35,966 bases of DNA, from positions 1-35,966 of the IMG/VR virus record IMGVR_UViG_3300048918_000111. The stretch is one strand, 5' to 3'. The DNA is from a virus. Shown piece by piece: positions 12,158 to 21,394 of this stretch (position 1 is the first letter of the stretch; every line of letters begins with the position of its first letter). The notes beneath the pieces are model-generated. The model ran no database searches. It worked only from the letters and a program-made list of their open reading frames with translations, and was not told the DNA's origin. A program made the translations under genes and the position numbers.

Positions 12158-13564
12158 TTGACCTTCGATCATCTCACTCGGGATGAAAAGATCGAGCTTA
12201 TAACTCTGCTCGAAGAACAGCAGCGTCGGCACAGCGTCAATAAACTAGCCACTTATATACCCTACCCAAAGCAGTCGGAATTCCACGGAAATAGCATTAA
12301 CTTCCGTGAACGTCTGCTAATGGCAGCCAATCAGGTCGGTAAGACGTGGTGTGCCGGCTTTGAGATAGCCATGCACGCTACCGGCATCTATCCCGAGTGG
12401 TGGACTGGGCGCCGATGGGACAGGCCGACAGTAGGATGGTCCGCCTCTGTCACTATGGAAGTCAGTCGTGACGCAGCTCAGCGTATCCTTTTGGGGCGTG
12501 ATACCTCGCGTGGAACAGGAGCGATACCCGGTGACCTTATCGAGTCGATTGCGTCCTATCCGAACGTTCCTGGGGCGGCGGCTCTATGTCGTGTTCGCCA
12601 CGTATCGGGTGGCCTATCTACGATTGTTTTCAAGTCCTACGATCAGGGACGAAAGAAGTTCCAGGGAGATACCATCGATTGGTTCTGGCCCGATGAGGAG
12701 CCGCCGGAGGATATCTATTCCGAGGGCCTGACGCGTACGAATGCTACTGGCGGCATGGTCCTGATGACCTTCACGCCCCTGCTAGGCATGTCGAATGTCG
12801 TTCACAGGTTCCTGAACGAGCAGTCCGATGACCGTGTAGTCACCCGCATGGGTCTCAAAGATGCTATGCACTACACCGAGGTTGAGCGCGAACGGATCAT
12901 CAATAGCTATCCTGAGCATGAGCGAAAGGCCCGCGTAGAAGGCCTTCCAATGCTTGGTCAAGGCATGGTCTTCCCCATTGCCCGCGAGGCTATCTCAATT
13001 GCAGCCTTCCCTATCCCTGAGCACTGGCCACGCATTGCCGCGCTGGACTTTGGCTGGGACCATCCTACGACCTGTTCATGGTTGGCTTGGGACCGCGATA
13101 ACGACTGTGTTTATGTCTACGACTGCTACACCAAGTCCAAGGAGACGCCGGTCATTCATGCAGCGGCCGTGAAGTCCCGCTTGGGTGGCGACTGGATTCC
13201 CGTCATGTGGCCACACGATGGCTTGCAGCACGACAAGGGTTCGGGTGAGCAGTTGGCTACTCAGTACCGAAAGCTTGGCGTCAAGATGCACCATGAGAAG
13301 GTGACATTCTCAGACGGTACCAATGGCTTAGAGGCCGGCGTTATGGAGATGCTGACCCGCATGCAGACCGGTCGTCTAAAGGTTTTCAGCCACCTTGAGC
13401 CATGGTTCGAGGAATTCGCCATGTATCACCGGAAAGACGGACTTATCGTCAAGGAACGGGACGACATTCTGTCCTCAACCCGATACGCCATCATGGGTTT
13501 ACGCTTCGCCCAAGTCGCTCCGAGCCCTGTAGAAGAATTACAGTCCTTCCCGGTAGACTATTAA
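12158..13564 (+). CDS. terL: Terminase large subunit
   Basis: The 468-residue packaging motor has an N-terminal ATPase: Walker A AANQVGKT (56-63), Walker B IDWFWPDEE (173-181) and the coupling motif TFTP (about 204-207). A C-terminal RNase H-like nuclease follows, beginning IAALDFGWDHPTT with catalytic Asp297. It pumps DNA into the prohead through the portal encoded next and cuts concatemers. The start is TTG 12158, two bases after the previous stop, with only a modest AAGG upstream; no ATG lies before the Walker A region. The size is normal for P22-type terminases. Confidence 0.95.
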   Translation: MTFDHLTRDEKIELITLLEEQQRRHSVNKLATYIPYPKQSEFHGNSINFRERLLMAANQVGKTWCAGFEIAMHATGIYPEWWTGRRWDRPTVGWSASVTMEVSRDAAQRILLGRDTSRGTGAIPGDLIESIASYPNVPGAAALCRVRHVSGGLSTIVFKSYDQGRKKFQGDTIDWFWPDEEPPEDIYSEGLTRTNATGGMVLMTFTPLLGMSNVVHRFLNEQSDDRVVTRMGLKDAMHYTEVERERIINSYPEHERKARVEGLPMLGQGMVFPIAREAISIAAFPIPEHWPRIAALDFGWDHPTTCSWLAWDRDNDCVYVYDCYTKSKETPVIHAAAVKSRLGGDWIPVMWPHDGLQHDKGSGEQLATQYRKLGVKMHHEKVTFSDGTNGLEAGVMEMLTRMQTGRLKVFSHLEPWFEEFAMYHRKDGLIVKERDDILSSTRYAIMGLRFAQVAPSPVEELQSFPVDY

Positions 13565-13587
13565 GCAATACTTAAAGGTTCATCACC

Positions 13588-15726
13588 ATGGCCGCAAAGA
13601 AAGATCAAGATCGCATCTCTGAGATGCAGGATCGCTACGAGAAGGCCCAAGAGGGCTGTACCGAGCGATACGATGCGGCGGCGGACGATATCCGGTTTGT
13701 GACGATTCCGGGGTCTCAGTGGGATTCCAGGCTACGTGCTCGGCGTGGTGATCGTCCTACCTACGAATTCCCTAAGCTTGCTTCTCATATTCGCCTTGTG
13801 GTGAACGAGATGCGTCAGGCTCGACCACAGGGAAAGGTTCGAGGCGTTGAGGAGTCTGACGTTGGGCTGGCTGAAATCATCCAGGGTCTAGGCCGGAACA
13901 TCGAGGACATCTCGAATGCCGATCTTGCCTATCTGAACGCTTATCAGCAGGCCGTCAAGGGCGGCTTGGGATGGATCGCTCTAGATACTGACTATGCCAA
14001 GCCGGACGATTTTGACCTCGATATCCTGATTTGCCCAGTGCGCAACTTCGCGAGCGTCAAGATCGACCCTTCGGCGGTCAAGATAGACCGTTCGGACATG
14101 ATGTTCGCCTTTGAGGAAGACACGCTTTCAGTCGATGAGTACAAGCGTCAGTTCCCGGATGCTGATATCACCGGCTTCTTCGAGGATCAGCAATCCGTCG
14201 ATTGGCGAACGGACAATAAGGTTCGCATTGCCCGATACTGGTGGAAGTCGCCTCTCACTCGGACCCTATGGGCCTTGAGCAATGGCGATACGGTCTACAA
14301 GGATGACGTAAAGGATCAATACAACTGGATCGATGAGGGCGAAGTCAGTGCTGAGCCGGAGGAAATCCTTGCGGCTAATGGCATCTCGATCCTCAAGGAG
14401 CGAGAGGTCAAAGACCATAAGGTCATGTGTGCGCTGACCAATGGCTATGAGTTCCTGACCGATCCTTATGAGTTCCCATCGCGGCATATTCCACTTGTTC
14501 CAGTATGGGGCGACATCGAGAACATCGATGGCGACGACTATTGGCAGGGCATGGTCCGCCCCTCTAAGGATCAGCAGCGTCTAATCAACGTGTTTGGCAC
14601 GGCTCAGGTTGAGGCCGTTGCCAAGGCTCCCAAAACCCCATTCATGCTCAAGATGAGCTGGATTAAGGGATTTGAGAGCATCTGGGGTAAAGCCAATGCA
14701 GAGGATCGACCTTATCTTCCTGTAACGGAAGAAGCTACCTCGATGCCTCAACGTGTCCAGGGACCTGAAATTCCTGCCGCCATGATCCAGTTGTCGCAGA
14801 TCGCGAACAACGATATGAAGGACACGACAGGCATCTACAACGCCAGTCTGGGCAATCAGTCGAATGAGCTATCTGGCGTAGCGATCAATAGCCGAAAGCA
14901 ACAGGGTTCAGTAGCTACTTTCCACTACATCGATAACTTGTCCCATGCGATCCGTCGCGTCTGGGAAATCATGATCGATATGATTCCGCGCGTTTACGAC
15001 ACCAAGCGCGTGGTTCGAATCCTTGGCGCCGATGGAGCTACGGAATGGAAGCAGCTCTATCAGGAAGTGCCTGACCCCATGACGGGTCAAACGGTCGTTT
15101 TGAACGATATCTCGAAGGGCAAGTACGATGTGACGGTAACCATTGGTCCTTCGTACGCGACCCAGCGCCAGGAGGCCGTCGATGCCTTCTCGCAGCTTGC
15201 TGGGCAGATTGGTGGAGCATTCCCTGCCATTGGACCGCTACTCGCCTATCAGGTTGTCAGTAACCTCGATCTACCAGGGTCTGAGGAGGTTTCTGAGGCA
15301 TTGCGAACTGCTCTGGTCAAACAAGGGCTACTTCCTCCGAAAGAAGGAGATCAGCCGCCATCACCTCCGCCGCCCGATCCGCGAGTCATGGCTGAGGTTG
15401 AGGAAATCATGGCCCGGGCCGGAAAGCATCAAGCCGATGCCGCCGCAGCTACGGCCAAGGCTCAAGTCACCGTGCCCACATCTATGGCGGACAACCAGAA
15501 AACGCTTGCCGAGGCAGTTCAAAAGCAGATCGAGAACCTTATCGCCCAAGGGCATTTACAGGTTGTCCATAACGCCGTGAGGACGACTCAGGCGATGGCC
15601 GATCATATGGATGCCACCAATCAGGCGATGGGATCGGGAATTGTGGGTGGCGACCTGCTTCCTACCCGCGTTTCCCGCGGCGAGCTTTCCCAGCTAGACC
15701 CAAGTCAGTTCAACGGTTCCTTCTGA
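13588..15726 (+). CDS. Portal protein (P22 gp1-like)
   Basis: At 712 residues the protein is close to P22 portal length. The N-terminus has long charged helices and the signature RPTYEFPKLASHIRLVVNEMRQ, typical of the P22 portal family. The middle holds NGYEFLTDPYEFPSRHIPLVP and SGVAINSRKQQG. The C-terminal 120 residues are Ala/Gln-rich helices, like the barrel of P22 gp1, with a Pro-rich break at about 590. It forms the dodecameric DNA channel at one head vertex. ATG 13588 is separated from the terminase by 23 bases. Confidence 0.95.
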   Translation: MAAKKDQDRISEMQDRYEKAQEGCTERYDAAADDIRFVTIPGSQWDSRLRARRGDRPTYEFPKLASHIRLVVNEMRQARPQGKVRGVEESDVGLAEIIQGLGRNIEDISNADLAYLNAYQQAVKGGLGWIALDTDYAKPDDFDLDILICPVRNFASVKIDPSAVKIDRSDMMFAFEEDTLSVDEYKRQFPDADITGFFEDQQSVDWRTDNKVRIARYWWKSPLTRTLWALSNGDTVYKDDVKDQYNWIDEGEVSAEPEEILAANGISILKEREVKDHKVMCALTNGYEFLTDPYEFPSRHIPLVPVWGDIENIDGDDYWQGMVRPSKDQQRLINVFGTAQVEAVAKAPKTPFMLKMSWIKGFESIWGKANAEDRPYLPVTEEATSMPQRVQGPEIPAAMIQLSQIANNDMKDTTGIYNASLGNQSNELSGVAINSRKQQGSVATFHYIDNLSHAIRRVWEIMIDMIPRVYDTKRVVRILGADGATEWKQLYQEVPDPMTGQTVVLNDISKGKYDVTVTIGPSYATQRQEAVDAFSQLAGQIGGAFPAIGPLLAYQVVSNLDLPGSEEVSEALRTALVKQGLLPPKEGDQPPSPPPPDPRVMAEVEEIMARAGKHQADAAAATAKAQVTVPTSMADNQKTLAEAVQKQIENLIAQGHLQVVHNAVRTTQAMADHMDATNQAMGSGIVGGDLLPTRVSRGELSQLDPSQFNGSF

Positions 15727-15769
15727 GCCGAGCGTAGCGGCGCATTCCGCAATCCCAAGGGGATTTAAG

Positions 15770-16609
15770 ATGGAAAACCACGAAGTCATTCCTGCCAGTA
15801 CTACCGCACCTGCGGTTACAGCCACCGCACCTGCGGTCGATGCGCCCGTAGTTGAGTCGGAAGTTATCGAAACGCCTGAACAGATCGCCGCCAAAGAGGC
15901 TGATGAAGCGGCTAAGCGCGAGAAAGAGGAAACGCGCAAGAAGAACCGTACGACCGCGTATATTGAACGCACCCAGCAGAAGGTCCGCGAGCAGGAGGAA
16001 GAACTCCGCCAGCTCCGTGAAACTGTAGGCAAACTCAACCAGCCCAAGCCTACTCCGGGACCAATTGAAGGCGAGCCTCGCCTAGCTGATTACAACTATG
16101 ATATTGAGGCATTCCAGCGCGCTCACTCGAACTGGACTCTTGACAACTTCAAGAAGTCTGCGATAGATTCGGCGAAACAGGCCGAAACTGAGCGTAAAAC
16201 CCGCGAACTGGCACAGAACTACGATAACAGGCTGAACGACTTCGTTGCCGATCATCCTGATTTCCCTGTAGCTATCGCCAATATGCGGATTGTACCGCCT
16301 CAAGATTTTCAGCTCGCGATCATGGCCCATGAGCAAGGCCCTGCCATCGCCTATCACCTCGCTCAGAATGAAGATGACCTGCTAGCGCTAGTACAGACGC
16401 CAGTCCAATATGCTGAGTTTGCTGTCGCTAAGCTCGCATCGCGCCTCAAGGCCGCGCCTCAAGAGCCGCCTACACCCAATCGTTCGATTTCTCAGGCCCC
16501 AACGCCTGTGCCTTCCGTTCAAGGCCGTGCTCCGACAAAAACCCCTGTCGAGAAGCTTACGGACGATGAATGGTACGCGCGTCAGAAGGCTGAGCGTCGA
16601 AAGAAATAA
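15770..16609 (+). CDS. Scaffolding protein
   Basis: The 279-residue protein lies between portal and coat, the usual scaffold position. It has an Ala/Pro/Thr/Val-rich start, a strongly charged helix (about residues 45-90, with KREKEETRKKNRTTAY and EQEEELRQLRETV), an acidic middle and a basic end, DEWYARQKAERRKK. A basic C-terminal helix is how P22 gp8 binds the coat protein. AAGGGGATTTAAG precedes ATG 15770. Sequence similarity to gp8 itself is not evident, so the call rests on position and composition. Confidence 0.82.
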   Translation: MENHEVIPASTTAPAVTATAPAVDAPVVESEVIETPEQIAAKEADEAAKREKEETRKKNRTTAYIERTQQKVREQEEELRQLRETVGKLNQPKPTPGPIEGEPRLADYNYDIEAFQRAHSNWTLDNFKKSAIDSAKQAETERKTRELAQNYDNRLNDFVADHPDFPVAIANMRIVPPQDFQLAIMAHEQGPAIAYHLAQNEDDLLALVQTPVQYAEFAVAKLASRLKAAPQEPPTPNRSISQAPTPVPSVQGRAPTKTPVEKLTDDEWYARQKAERRKK

Positions 16610-16614
16610 GCCTT

Positions 16615-16652
16615 GAGGACCTGTGAGTCCTCGGGACAACTCTTGAGGACTC
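16615..16652 (+). promoter_or_regulatory. Mutually exclusive leader hairpins masking the coat ribosome site
   Basis: GAGTCCTC (16625-16632) can pair with GAGGACTC (16645-16652), an 8-bp helix that buries GAGGA, the ribosome site for coat ATG 16657. Alternatively GAGGAC (16615-16620) can pair with GTCCTC (16627-16632), freeing that site. The two structures share one strand, so they exclude each other. A role in translational control of the coat gene is inferred. Confidence 0.55.
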
Positions 16653-16656
16653 ATGC

Positions 16657-17853
16657 ATGGCAAATAACATCCTTACCCACCAGATGATCGCCCGCGAAGC
16701 GGTGGCGATGCTGGTGGAAGATACGTTCATCAAGACCATCAATACTGGTCGTTCTGATGAATTCGGCGAAGTGGTCAATGGCTATAAGAAGGGCCAGTCG
16801 ATTTCCATCGACGTTCCGGCTACTCCGGTCGCCTTTGATGGCGCTTCGTTCGCTGGTGGTGGTGCGGCTCCGGACTTCACTGAAAGCTCCGTCCTGCTCA
16901 CCCTGGATACCCAGAAGCACGTCCCCCTGACCTTCACGGCCAAAGAAAAGCTGCTCAATATCACCGAGTTCAAGCAGCGCATCTTGCGTCCGTCGATGCA
17001 GGCGCTGATTTCCATCGTGCAGGCCGATCTTCTGACCCGCATGAAGAACCAGACGCCGAATGTGGTTGGCACGTGGGGCACGACTCCGAACACCCGTACG
17101 ACCTACGGTCAGGCTCGCGCTTCCTTGCAGCACTTCTTGGCGCCCATGGATATGCGCAGCGTCCAGTTCACCTCGGATGCCAACCTTGCCTTGGTTGAAG
17201 CGAATGCGCCGCTGTTTAACCGTGGCCCGGAAGTCAGTGACGAGTTCGCCGAAGGTGCGGTGGGCGAATTCGCTAACTTCGAGTTCTTTGAAAACCAGTC
17301 GTTGCCCGTTCACCTTAATGGCGCTGGTACTGGCTACCTTGTGAACGGTGCCAGCCAAACGGGCAGCACTCTTGCTGTCAATACTGGCACGGGCAATATC
17401 ACGCGCGGCTCGATCATCACCATTGCCGGTGTGAATGCTGTTCACCCGATCACTGGCCTGACGCAAGGCTTCCTGCGACAGTTCGTGGTTACGGCTGACT
17501 ATGCGGGTGGCGCGGGCAATATCTCGATCTATCCGGCTATCGTACCGACCAGTGCGAGCGTTATCGGCACTGTGACGGCCTCGCCGGCTGCGGGCGCGGC
17601 TATCACCATCTTCGGTACGGTGAGTACGTCGGCTCGTCAGAACTTTGCCTATCAGAAGAATGCCTTCACTGCGGCCTTTGCTCCGCTCCCGGTGCTGGCA
17701 AGCTGCGAGGGCTATACCGCCACCATGCAGGGCATCAGCGTGCGTGTGATGACCTTCGGCGACGGTAAGTCGGACGTTGAGAACACCCGTGTTGACGTTC
17801 TCTACGGTGAAGCTCCGACTCGCGCCGACCACGCCGTTCGTATCACCCAGTAA
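16657..17853 (+). CDS. Major capsid protein (P22 coat-like)
   Basis: The 398-residue protein opens MANNILTHQMIAREAVAML, with FGEVVNGYKKGQSISIDVP, the N-arm typical of P22-like coat proteins of the HK97 fold. A Gly/Thr/Ser/Ala-rich stretch at about residues 225-325 could be an inserted beta domain comparable to the P22 I-domain. The C-terminus ends DVLYGEAPTRADHAVRIT. The ribosome site is GAGGA. A strong terminator follows directly. Codon choice here favours GGT/GGC, TCG/TCC and CCG more than in neighbouring early genes, as expected for a highly expressed gene. Confidence 0.93.
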   Translation: MANNILTHQMIAREAVAMLVEDTFIKTINTGRSDEFGEVVNGYKKGQSISIDVPATPVAFDGASFAGGGAAPDFTESSVLLTLDTQKHVPLTFTAKEKLLNITEFKQRILRPSMQALISIVQADLLTRMKNQTPNVVGTWGTTPNTRTTYGQARASLQHFLAPMDMRSVQFTSDANLALVEANAPLFNRGPEVSDEFAEGAVGEFANFEFFENQSLPVHLNGAGTGYLVNGASQTGSTLAVNTGTGNITRGSIITIAGVNAVHPITGLTQGFLRQFVVTADYAGGAGNISIYPAIVPTSASVIGTVTASPAAGAAITIFGTVSTSARQNFAYQKNAFTAAFAPLPVLASCEGYTATMQGISVRVMTFGDGKSDVENTRVDVLYGEAPTRADHAVRITQ

Positions 17854-17874
17854 TTCGTCCGGGCAGGGATGGAT

Positions 17875-17906
17875 GGGGGTTGAGGGAAACTTTAACCCCC
17901 TTTTTT
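17875..17906 (+). terminator. Rho-independent terminator after the coat gene
   Basis: GGGGGTT (17875-17881) pairs with AACCCCC (17894-17900); the stem can extend inward through GAG/CTT to a GGAAA loop. It is followed by TTTTTT (17901-17906). It lies 22 bases after the coat stop and before the gp4-like gene, so it should reduce expression of downstream tail genes relative to coat. Confidence 0.92.
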
Positions 17907-17917
17907 GAGAGGTCCAC

Positions 17918-18331
17918 ATGAAGGCTGGCGAAGCGGTTAAACGAGCGATGGGCCTTTTGCGTGTTGTCGATGCACAAGGATCGCCTGACGAGCTGGACAT
18001 GGAAACGGGCATCTCACGTCTGAACGACATGATGAATCTGTGGGAGTCGGAAGGTCTTTCACTGGGCTGGCAGAATGCTGTCTTGCCCGAGGATGTCCTG
18101 CCGACGCCTGACAATGCCAATATCGCGATTGTGTACAACTTGGCTGGCTATCTTGCTGATGACTATGGCGTGGACCTTCAACCTCGCGTCGGCCTATTGG
18201 CTCAAGATGCTAAGAACACGCTACAGGGAAATCAGGCTTGCACGACCGATCAGGTCGTTAGCTATGACGACTATCCGCGCGGCCAAGGCCAGCGAGTGGG
18301 CTACAGCTGGCGTGATGGGTACTACCGTTGA
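17918..18331 (+). CDS. Head-tail connector (P22 gp4-like)
   Basis: The 137-residue protein begins GEAVKRAMGLLRVVDAQG and has LDMETGISRLNDMMNLWESEGLSLG, matching the pattern of the P22 gp4 family (head-closure/tail accessory factor that binds the portal). Size and order (coat, gp4, gp10) also fit. GAGG precedes ATG 17918. P22 gp4 also has peptidoglycan hydrolase activity; nothing here shows whether that is retained. Confidence 0.85.
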   Translation: MKAGEAVKRAMGLLRVVDAQGSPDELDMETGISRLNDMMNLWESEGLSLGWQNAVLPEDVLPTPDNANIAIVYNLAGYLADDYGVDLQPRVGLLAQDAKNTLQGNQACTTDQVVSYDDYPRGQGQRVGYSWRDGYYR

Positions 18332-20175
18332 GATATATCGAGCTACCGCTAGCGGGTGGTTCTTACGCGGATGAATCGCGGCCTTGGACGTCTCAAGAGA
18401 CCATCAATTACCTTGTGGTTCCTGCTGAGCGCCCCGGAACGCGATCCAAGGCACTTATGCGACAGGTGCCGGGACTGACAAAGTTCTGCGATACCGAATC
18501 TAACCCCGTTAGAGGCATGCATAATGCCGAAGGCGTCCTTCTGGCTGTCGTCGGCAACACGCTGTATCAGATCAATCCCAATGGGACGGCCACTAACCGT
18601 GGTCATATCCCTGGTGTTGGTCGTGTCTCGATGGAGCATAACCAGCGCTCTAGTGGGAATCAGGTAGCCATTGCGAATGGCATCTCGGGATATGTCTACG
18701 ACACGTCCAATAGCACCTTAGTTCAGATCACGGATGACGGATTCCCGGGAGCCTTGAGCTTTGCCTATCTGGATAGCTCGATCCTAGGCATTGAGCCAGC
18801 CCGTCGCTTCGCCTTCTGGTCCGATTTGGCTGATGCGACTAGCTACAACACGCTTAACCAGACGGAGGCCGAGGCTTCTCCTGATAAGCTTGTAGGTCAG
18901 GTCGTTACACATGCCGAATGGTGGCTCATGGGCGAGCGAACCATCGAGCCTTTCATCGATACGGGCGAGAACACCGGAACATTCCAGAGGCAGCAAGGAA
19001 CCATCATCGAGCGTGGTCTTGCAGCCCCCTTTGCAGTTGCAGTTCTCGACAACACAGTCTTCTGGCTAGGCAATGATGGCATTGTCTATCGGGCTACCGG
19101 CTATACGCCTACCCGCATTTCAACGCATGCCATCGAGCAATCGATTGCCCATAGCGACCTGTCCAAGGCCTTTGCCTTTATCTATGAGGATCGAGGACAT
19201 TCGATCTTCTACCTGACCTTTCAGGATGGTAAGACGTTCGGCTTCGATGTCAGCTCGGGCGAGTGGCATCGCCGAAAGTCCAAGGGCCTCAACCGTTGGC
19301 GTATCAATGACCTTGTTAACTGGAATGGGGCTTGGTATGCCGGCGACTTCTCAAACGGGACCATCTATCAGCTTGACTGGGATGCGAGCACCGAAAATGG
19401 GGATGAGCTAGAACGCTCGAGGGTTCCCGGAGTTCTGGCGGATAGCGGCAATAAGCTGATCGTCAACCGATTGGATATCGTGATCGACACCGGCCATCCA
19501 TCCTACATCGAGGTAGCTGGCTCGGGTGGATCAATCCGCTGGCAGTCGGCATTAGGCAAGCAATGGACCAATACAGGCAATAACGTCACGCTTCCCTTGT
19601 CGGGAACGGTAAGCGGATCGTTCCTTCCATCCGTGGTCATGTCACAAGCTCAACTAGCATCATTGCTAGGCCCTGGCGAGACCATTATCGGCGTTCGTGC
19701 TCAAGGCACATTGACGGTAAGTGCCTTTACGGCTGGGTCTCAGACATCCCTGCATTGGGGCGCTAATGTTCAGTCGCAGAGTACAGTCGTAGGAGCGAAT
19801 CCTATTACCTTAGCTGAAACGGCTTGGGATGGCTCGGGTAACTTCTCACTTGGCGCTTCTCTTATTGCTGGAGGCACAAGCATCGCCTTTGCCATGTCTC
19901 AGCTGGATATCAAGATTCAGTCGCCTGTTTCGCCTGATGTCATCACCGAATCCTTTGGCGAGACCTATCTAGACCTGCGTTACTCTAAAGACGGAGGCTA
20001 TAACTGGTCGGACTGGCGCAAGATCAAGATGGGTAAAACGGGATCGTTCCTCAAGAAACTGACCATTTCACGGCTTGGCATTGGTCGTGAATGGATGTTC
20101 GAAATTCGTGTCACAGATAACGTAAAAGCGGATATCATCGCTCTAAATGCCATGATCGAGCAGGTAAATTCATGA
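18328..20175 (+). CDS. DNA-stabilisation/tail protein (P22 gp10-like)
   Basis: The 615-residue protein begins at TTG 18328, overlapping the previous stop (TTGA). The first 330 residues (ETINYLVVPAE, RQVPGLTKFCD, GNTLYQINPNGT, NTVFWLGNDGIVYRATGY) follow the beta-propeller-like family of P22 gp10. The last 280 residues are an extra beta-rich region ending DLRYSKDGGYNWSDWRKIKM, making it longer than P22 gp10. It plugs the head after packaging and forms the tail hub. Confidence 0.88.
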   Translation: MRYIELPLAGGSYADESRPWTSQETINYLVVPAERPGTRSKALMRQVPGLTKFCDTESNPVRGMHNAEGVLLAVVGNTLYQINPNGTATNRGHIPGVGRVSMEHNQRSSGNQVAIANGISGYVYDTSNSTLVQITDDGFPGALSFAYLDSSILGIEPARRFAFWSDLADATSYNTLNQTEAEASPDKLVGQVVTHAEWWLMGERTIEPFIDTGENTGTFQRQQGTIIERGLAAPFAVAVLDNTVFWLGNDGIVYRATGYTPTRISTHAIEQSIAHSDLSKAFAFIYEDRGHSIFYLTFQDGKTFGFDVSSGEWHRRKSKGLNRWRINDLVNWNGAWYAGDFSNGTIYQLDWDASTENGDELERSRVPGVLADSGNKLIVNRLDIVIDTGHPSYIEVAGSGGSIRWQSALGKQWTNTGNNVTLPLSGTVSGSFLPSVVMSQAQLASLLGPGETIIGVRAQGTLTVSAFTAGSQTSLHWGANVQSQSTVVGANPITLAETAWDGSGNFSLGASLIAGGTSIAFAMSQLDIKIQSPVSPDVITESFGETYLDLRYSKDGGYNWSDWRKIKMGKTGSFLKKLTISRLGIGREWMFEIRVTDNVKADIIALNAMIEQVNS

Positions 20176-20780
20176 GTTTCCTTGTTATAGACGACTTCTG
20201 TGATGACCTTGAAAGGGTCAAGAAGTCAGCCTTCGCGGCTGGCTTTGACACATGGCGTCCTAATAAAGGTGAAGTGGGTAGCTCGGTTTACGATGGGATG
20301 GGATTCTGGGGTGACCATGCGATCATGCTTAAGTCCCTTACTCGCGCCATGGGTGGCATTGTTCTGCCTAACACCCTGTATTTCCGGGTGACCAACGAAG
20401 GCATGGAAAAGGCTTATATCCATAGTGACCGAGAGTCGGGCAACCATACCTGCATCTGCTACATGACTGAGCATGAGGAGGAAAGCGGCACAGCCTTCTT
20501 CATGCATAAGCGCACCGGGCTACGGTCGATGCCTTCGTTCCAAGAGATGTCCGATATGGGCATCTTGGATGAAATGAAGGAAGACATGGTTTCACGCGAT
20601 CCTGATAAGTGGATCCAGCTTGACTATGTGAAGGGCCTGAAGAACCGAGCACTCATCTTCCATGCGCCATTGTTTCATTCACGATTCCCCTTAGGGGGGA
20701 TTGGTTCGACTGCCGAAACTGGCCGGTTGGTTTGGGTCAGTCATTTTTATAAGCTTGGACCGTTTGGGGAGTTCATTTGA
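20172..20780 (+). CDS. 2-oxoglutarate/Fe(II)-dependent oxygenase-like protein
   Basis: The 202-residue protein has the double-stranded beta-helix motif set: H84-S-D86 (AYIHSDRES), an acidic ESGTAFF strand, a distal histidine in LIFHAPLFHSRFP (His169, with His164 nearby) and GRLVW (Arg185), where the 2-oxoglutarate-binding Arg is expected. It resembles DUF6445-type prolyl-hydroxylase-like proteins. ATG 20172 overlaps the gp10-like stop, so it is translationally coupled to virion genes. It might hydroxylate a virion protein or a host target; the substrate is unknown. Confidence 0.75.
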   Translation: MSFLVIDDFCDDLERVKKSAFAAGFDTWRPNKGEVGSSVYDGMGFWGDHAIMLKSLTRAMGGIVLPNTLYFRVTNEGMEKAYIHSDRESGNHTCICYMTEHEEESGTAFFMHKRTGLRSMPSFQEMSDMGILDEMKEDMVSRDPDKWIQLDYVKGLKNRALIFHAPLFHSRFPLGGIGSTAETGRLVWVSHFYKLGPFGEFI

Positions 20781-20887
20781 TGAGGAAAGTAAAATAATTT
20801 GTCTTACCCCAGATGTGGGGAGATTGCCTTTTGTTGATTAATTCGATAATTTGGGGACACTAGTCTAGATAGTATGAGGCGCGCCCC

Positions 20888-21394
20888 ATGGGATCGAAAT
20901 ATCCGGAAGAATTTATCACCACCAAGCATTACCATTTGTATCGCGTATGGATGAGCATGATCCGACGCTGCGAAGATCATCCTGACAGGGAAGATTCTCG
21001 CAGATACTTTGGCAAAGGAATCACTGTTTGCGAAAGTTGGAAGCATTGGCCCAATTTTGCAAAATGGATGCTGGATAATGGATGGAAGCGTGGCCTGACC
21101 ATTGATAGAATCAATAATGAATTAGGCTATTATGATGAAAATTGTCGAATAGCGACGTTCAAAGATCAGCACCATAACCGCGACCTACAGCTTACTTATC
21201 AAAAGATTAAGGAAGGGCAAACACGGCGGTGGCAGAAGCCTTTCATGTGCGTGGAGACTGGCGAAGTGTTCAAGACTCAAATCGAAGCCTTTCGTAAGCA
21301 CAACGTAGACCGCAAGAGTCTTCGTTATGCGCTGAATGGCCGTTATTCACATGCTGGCGGTCTGCGCTGGCGTTACGTGGAGGCATCGCCATGA
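20888..21394 (+). CDS. HNH homing endonuclease (inserted)
   Basis: The 168-residue protein has the free-standing HNH homing nuclease pattern: YRVWMSMIRRCEDHPD, YFGKGITVCESWKHWPNFAKWM, GLTIDRINNELGYYDENCRIAT and a DNA-binding tail with KTQIEAFRKHNVDRKSLRYAL. The DNA is visibly richer in A and T than the flanking virion genes, a sign of recent transfer. It separates the oxygenase gene from the first ejection gene and seems to have displaced the latter's start codon. A weak GAGG lies upstream of ATG 20888. Confidence 0.85.
   Translation: MGSKYPEEFITTKHYHLYRVWMSMIRRCEDHPDREDSRRYFGKGITVCESWKHWPNFAKWMLDNGWKRGLTIDRINNELGYYDENCRIATFKDQHHNRDLQLTYQKIKEGQTRRWQKPFMCVETGEVFKTQIEAFRKHNVDRKSLRYALNGRYSHAGGLRWRYVEASP

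Noticed and set aside
16651-18138. A 495-codon minus-strand frame opposite the coat gene
   Set aside because: Its length follows from the coat gene's codon bias. The protein has no recognisable domain, and the plus-strand coat assignment and terminator are clear.
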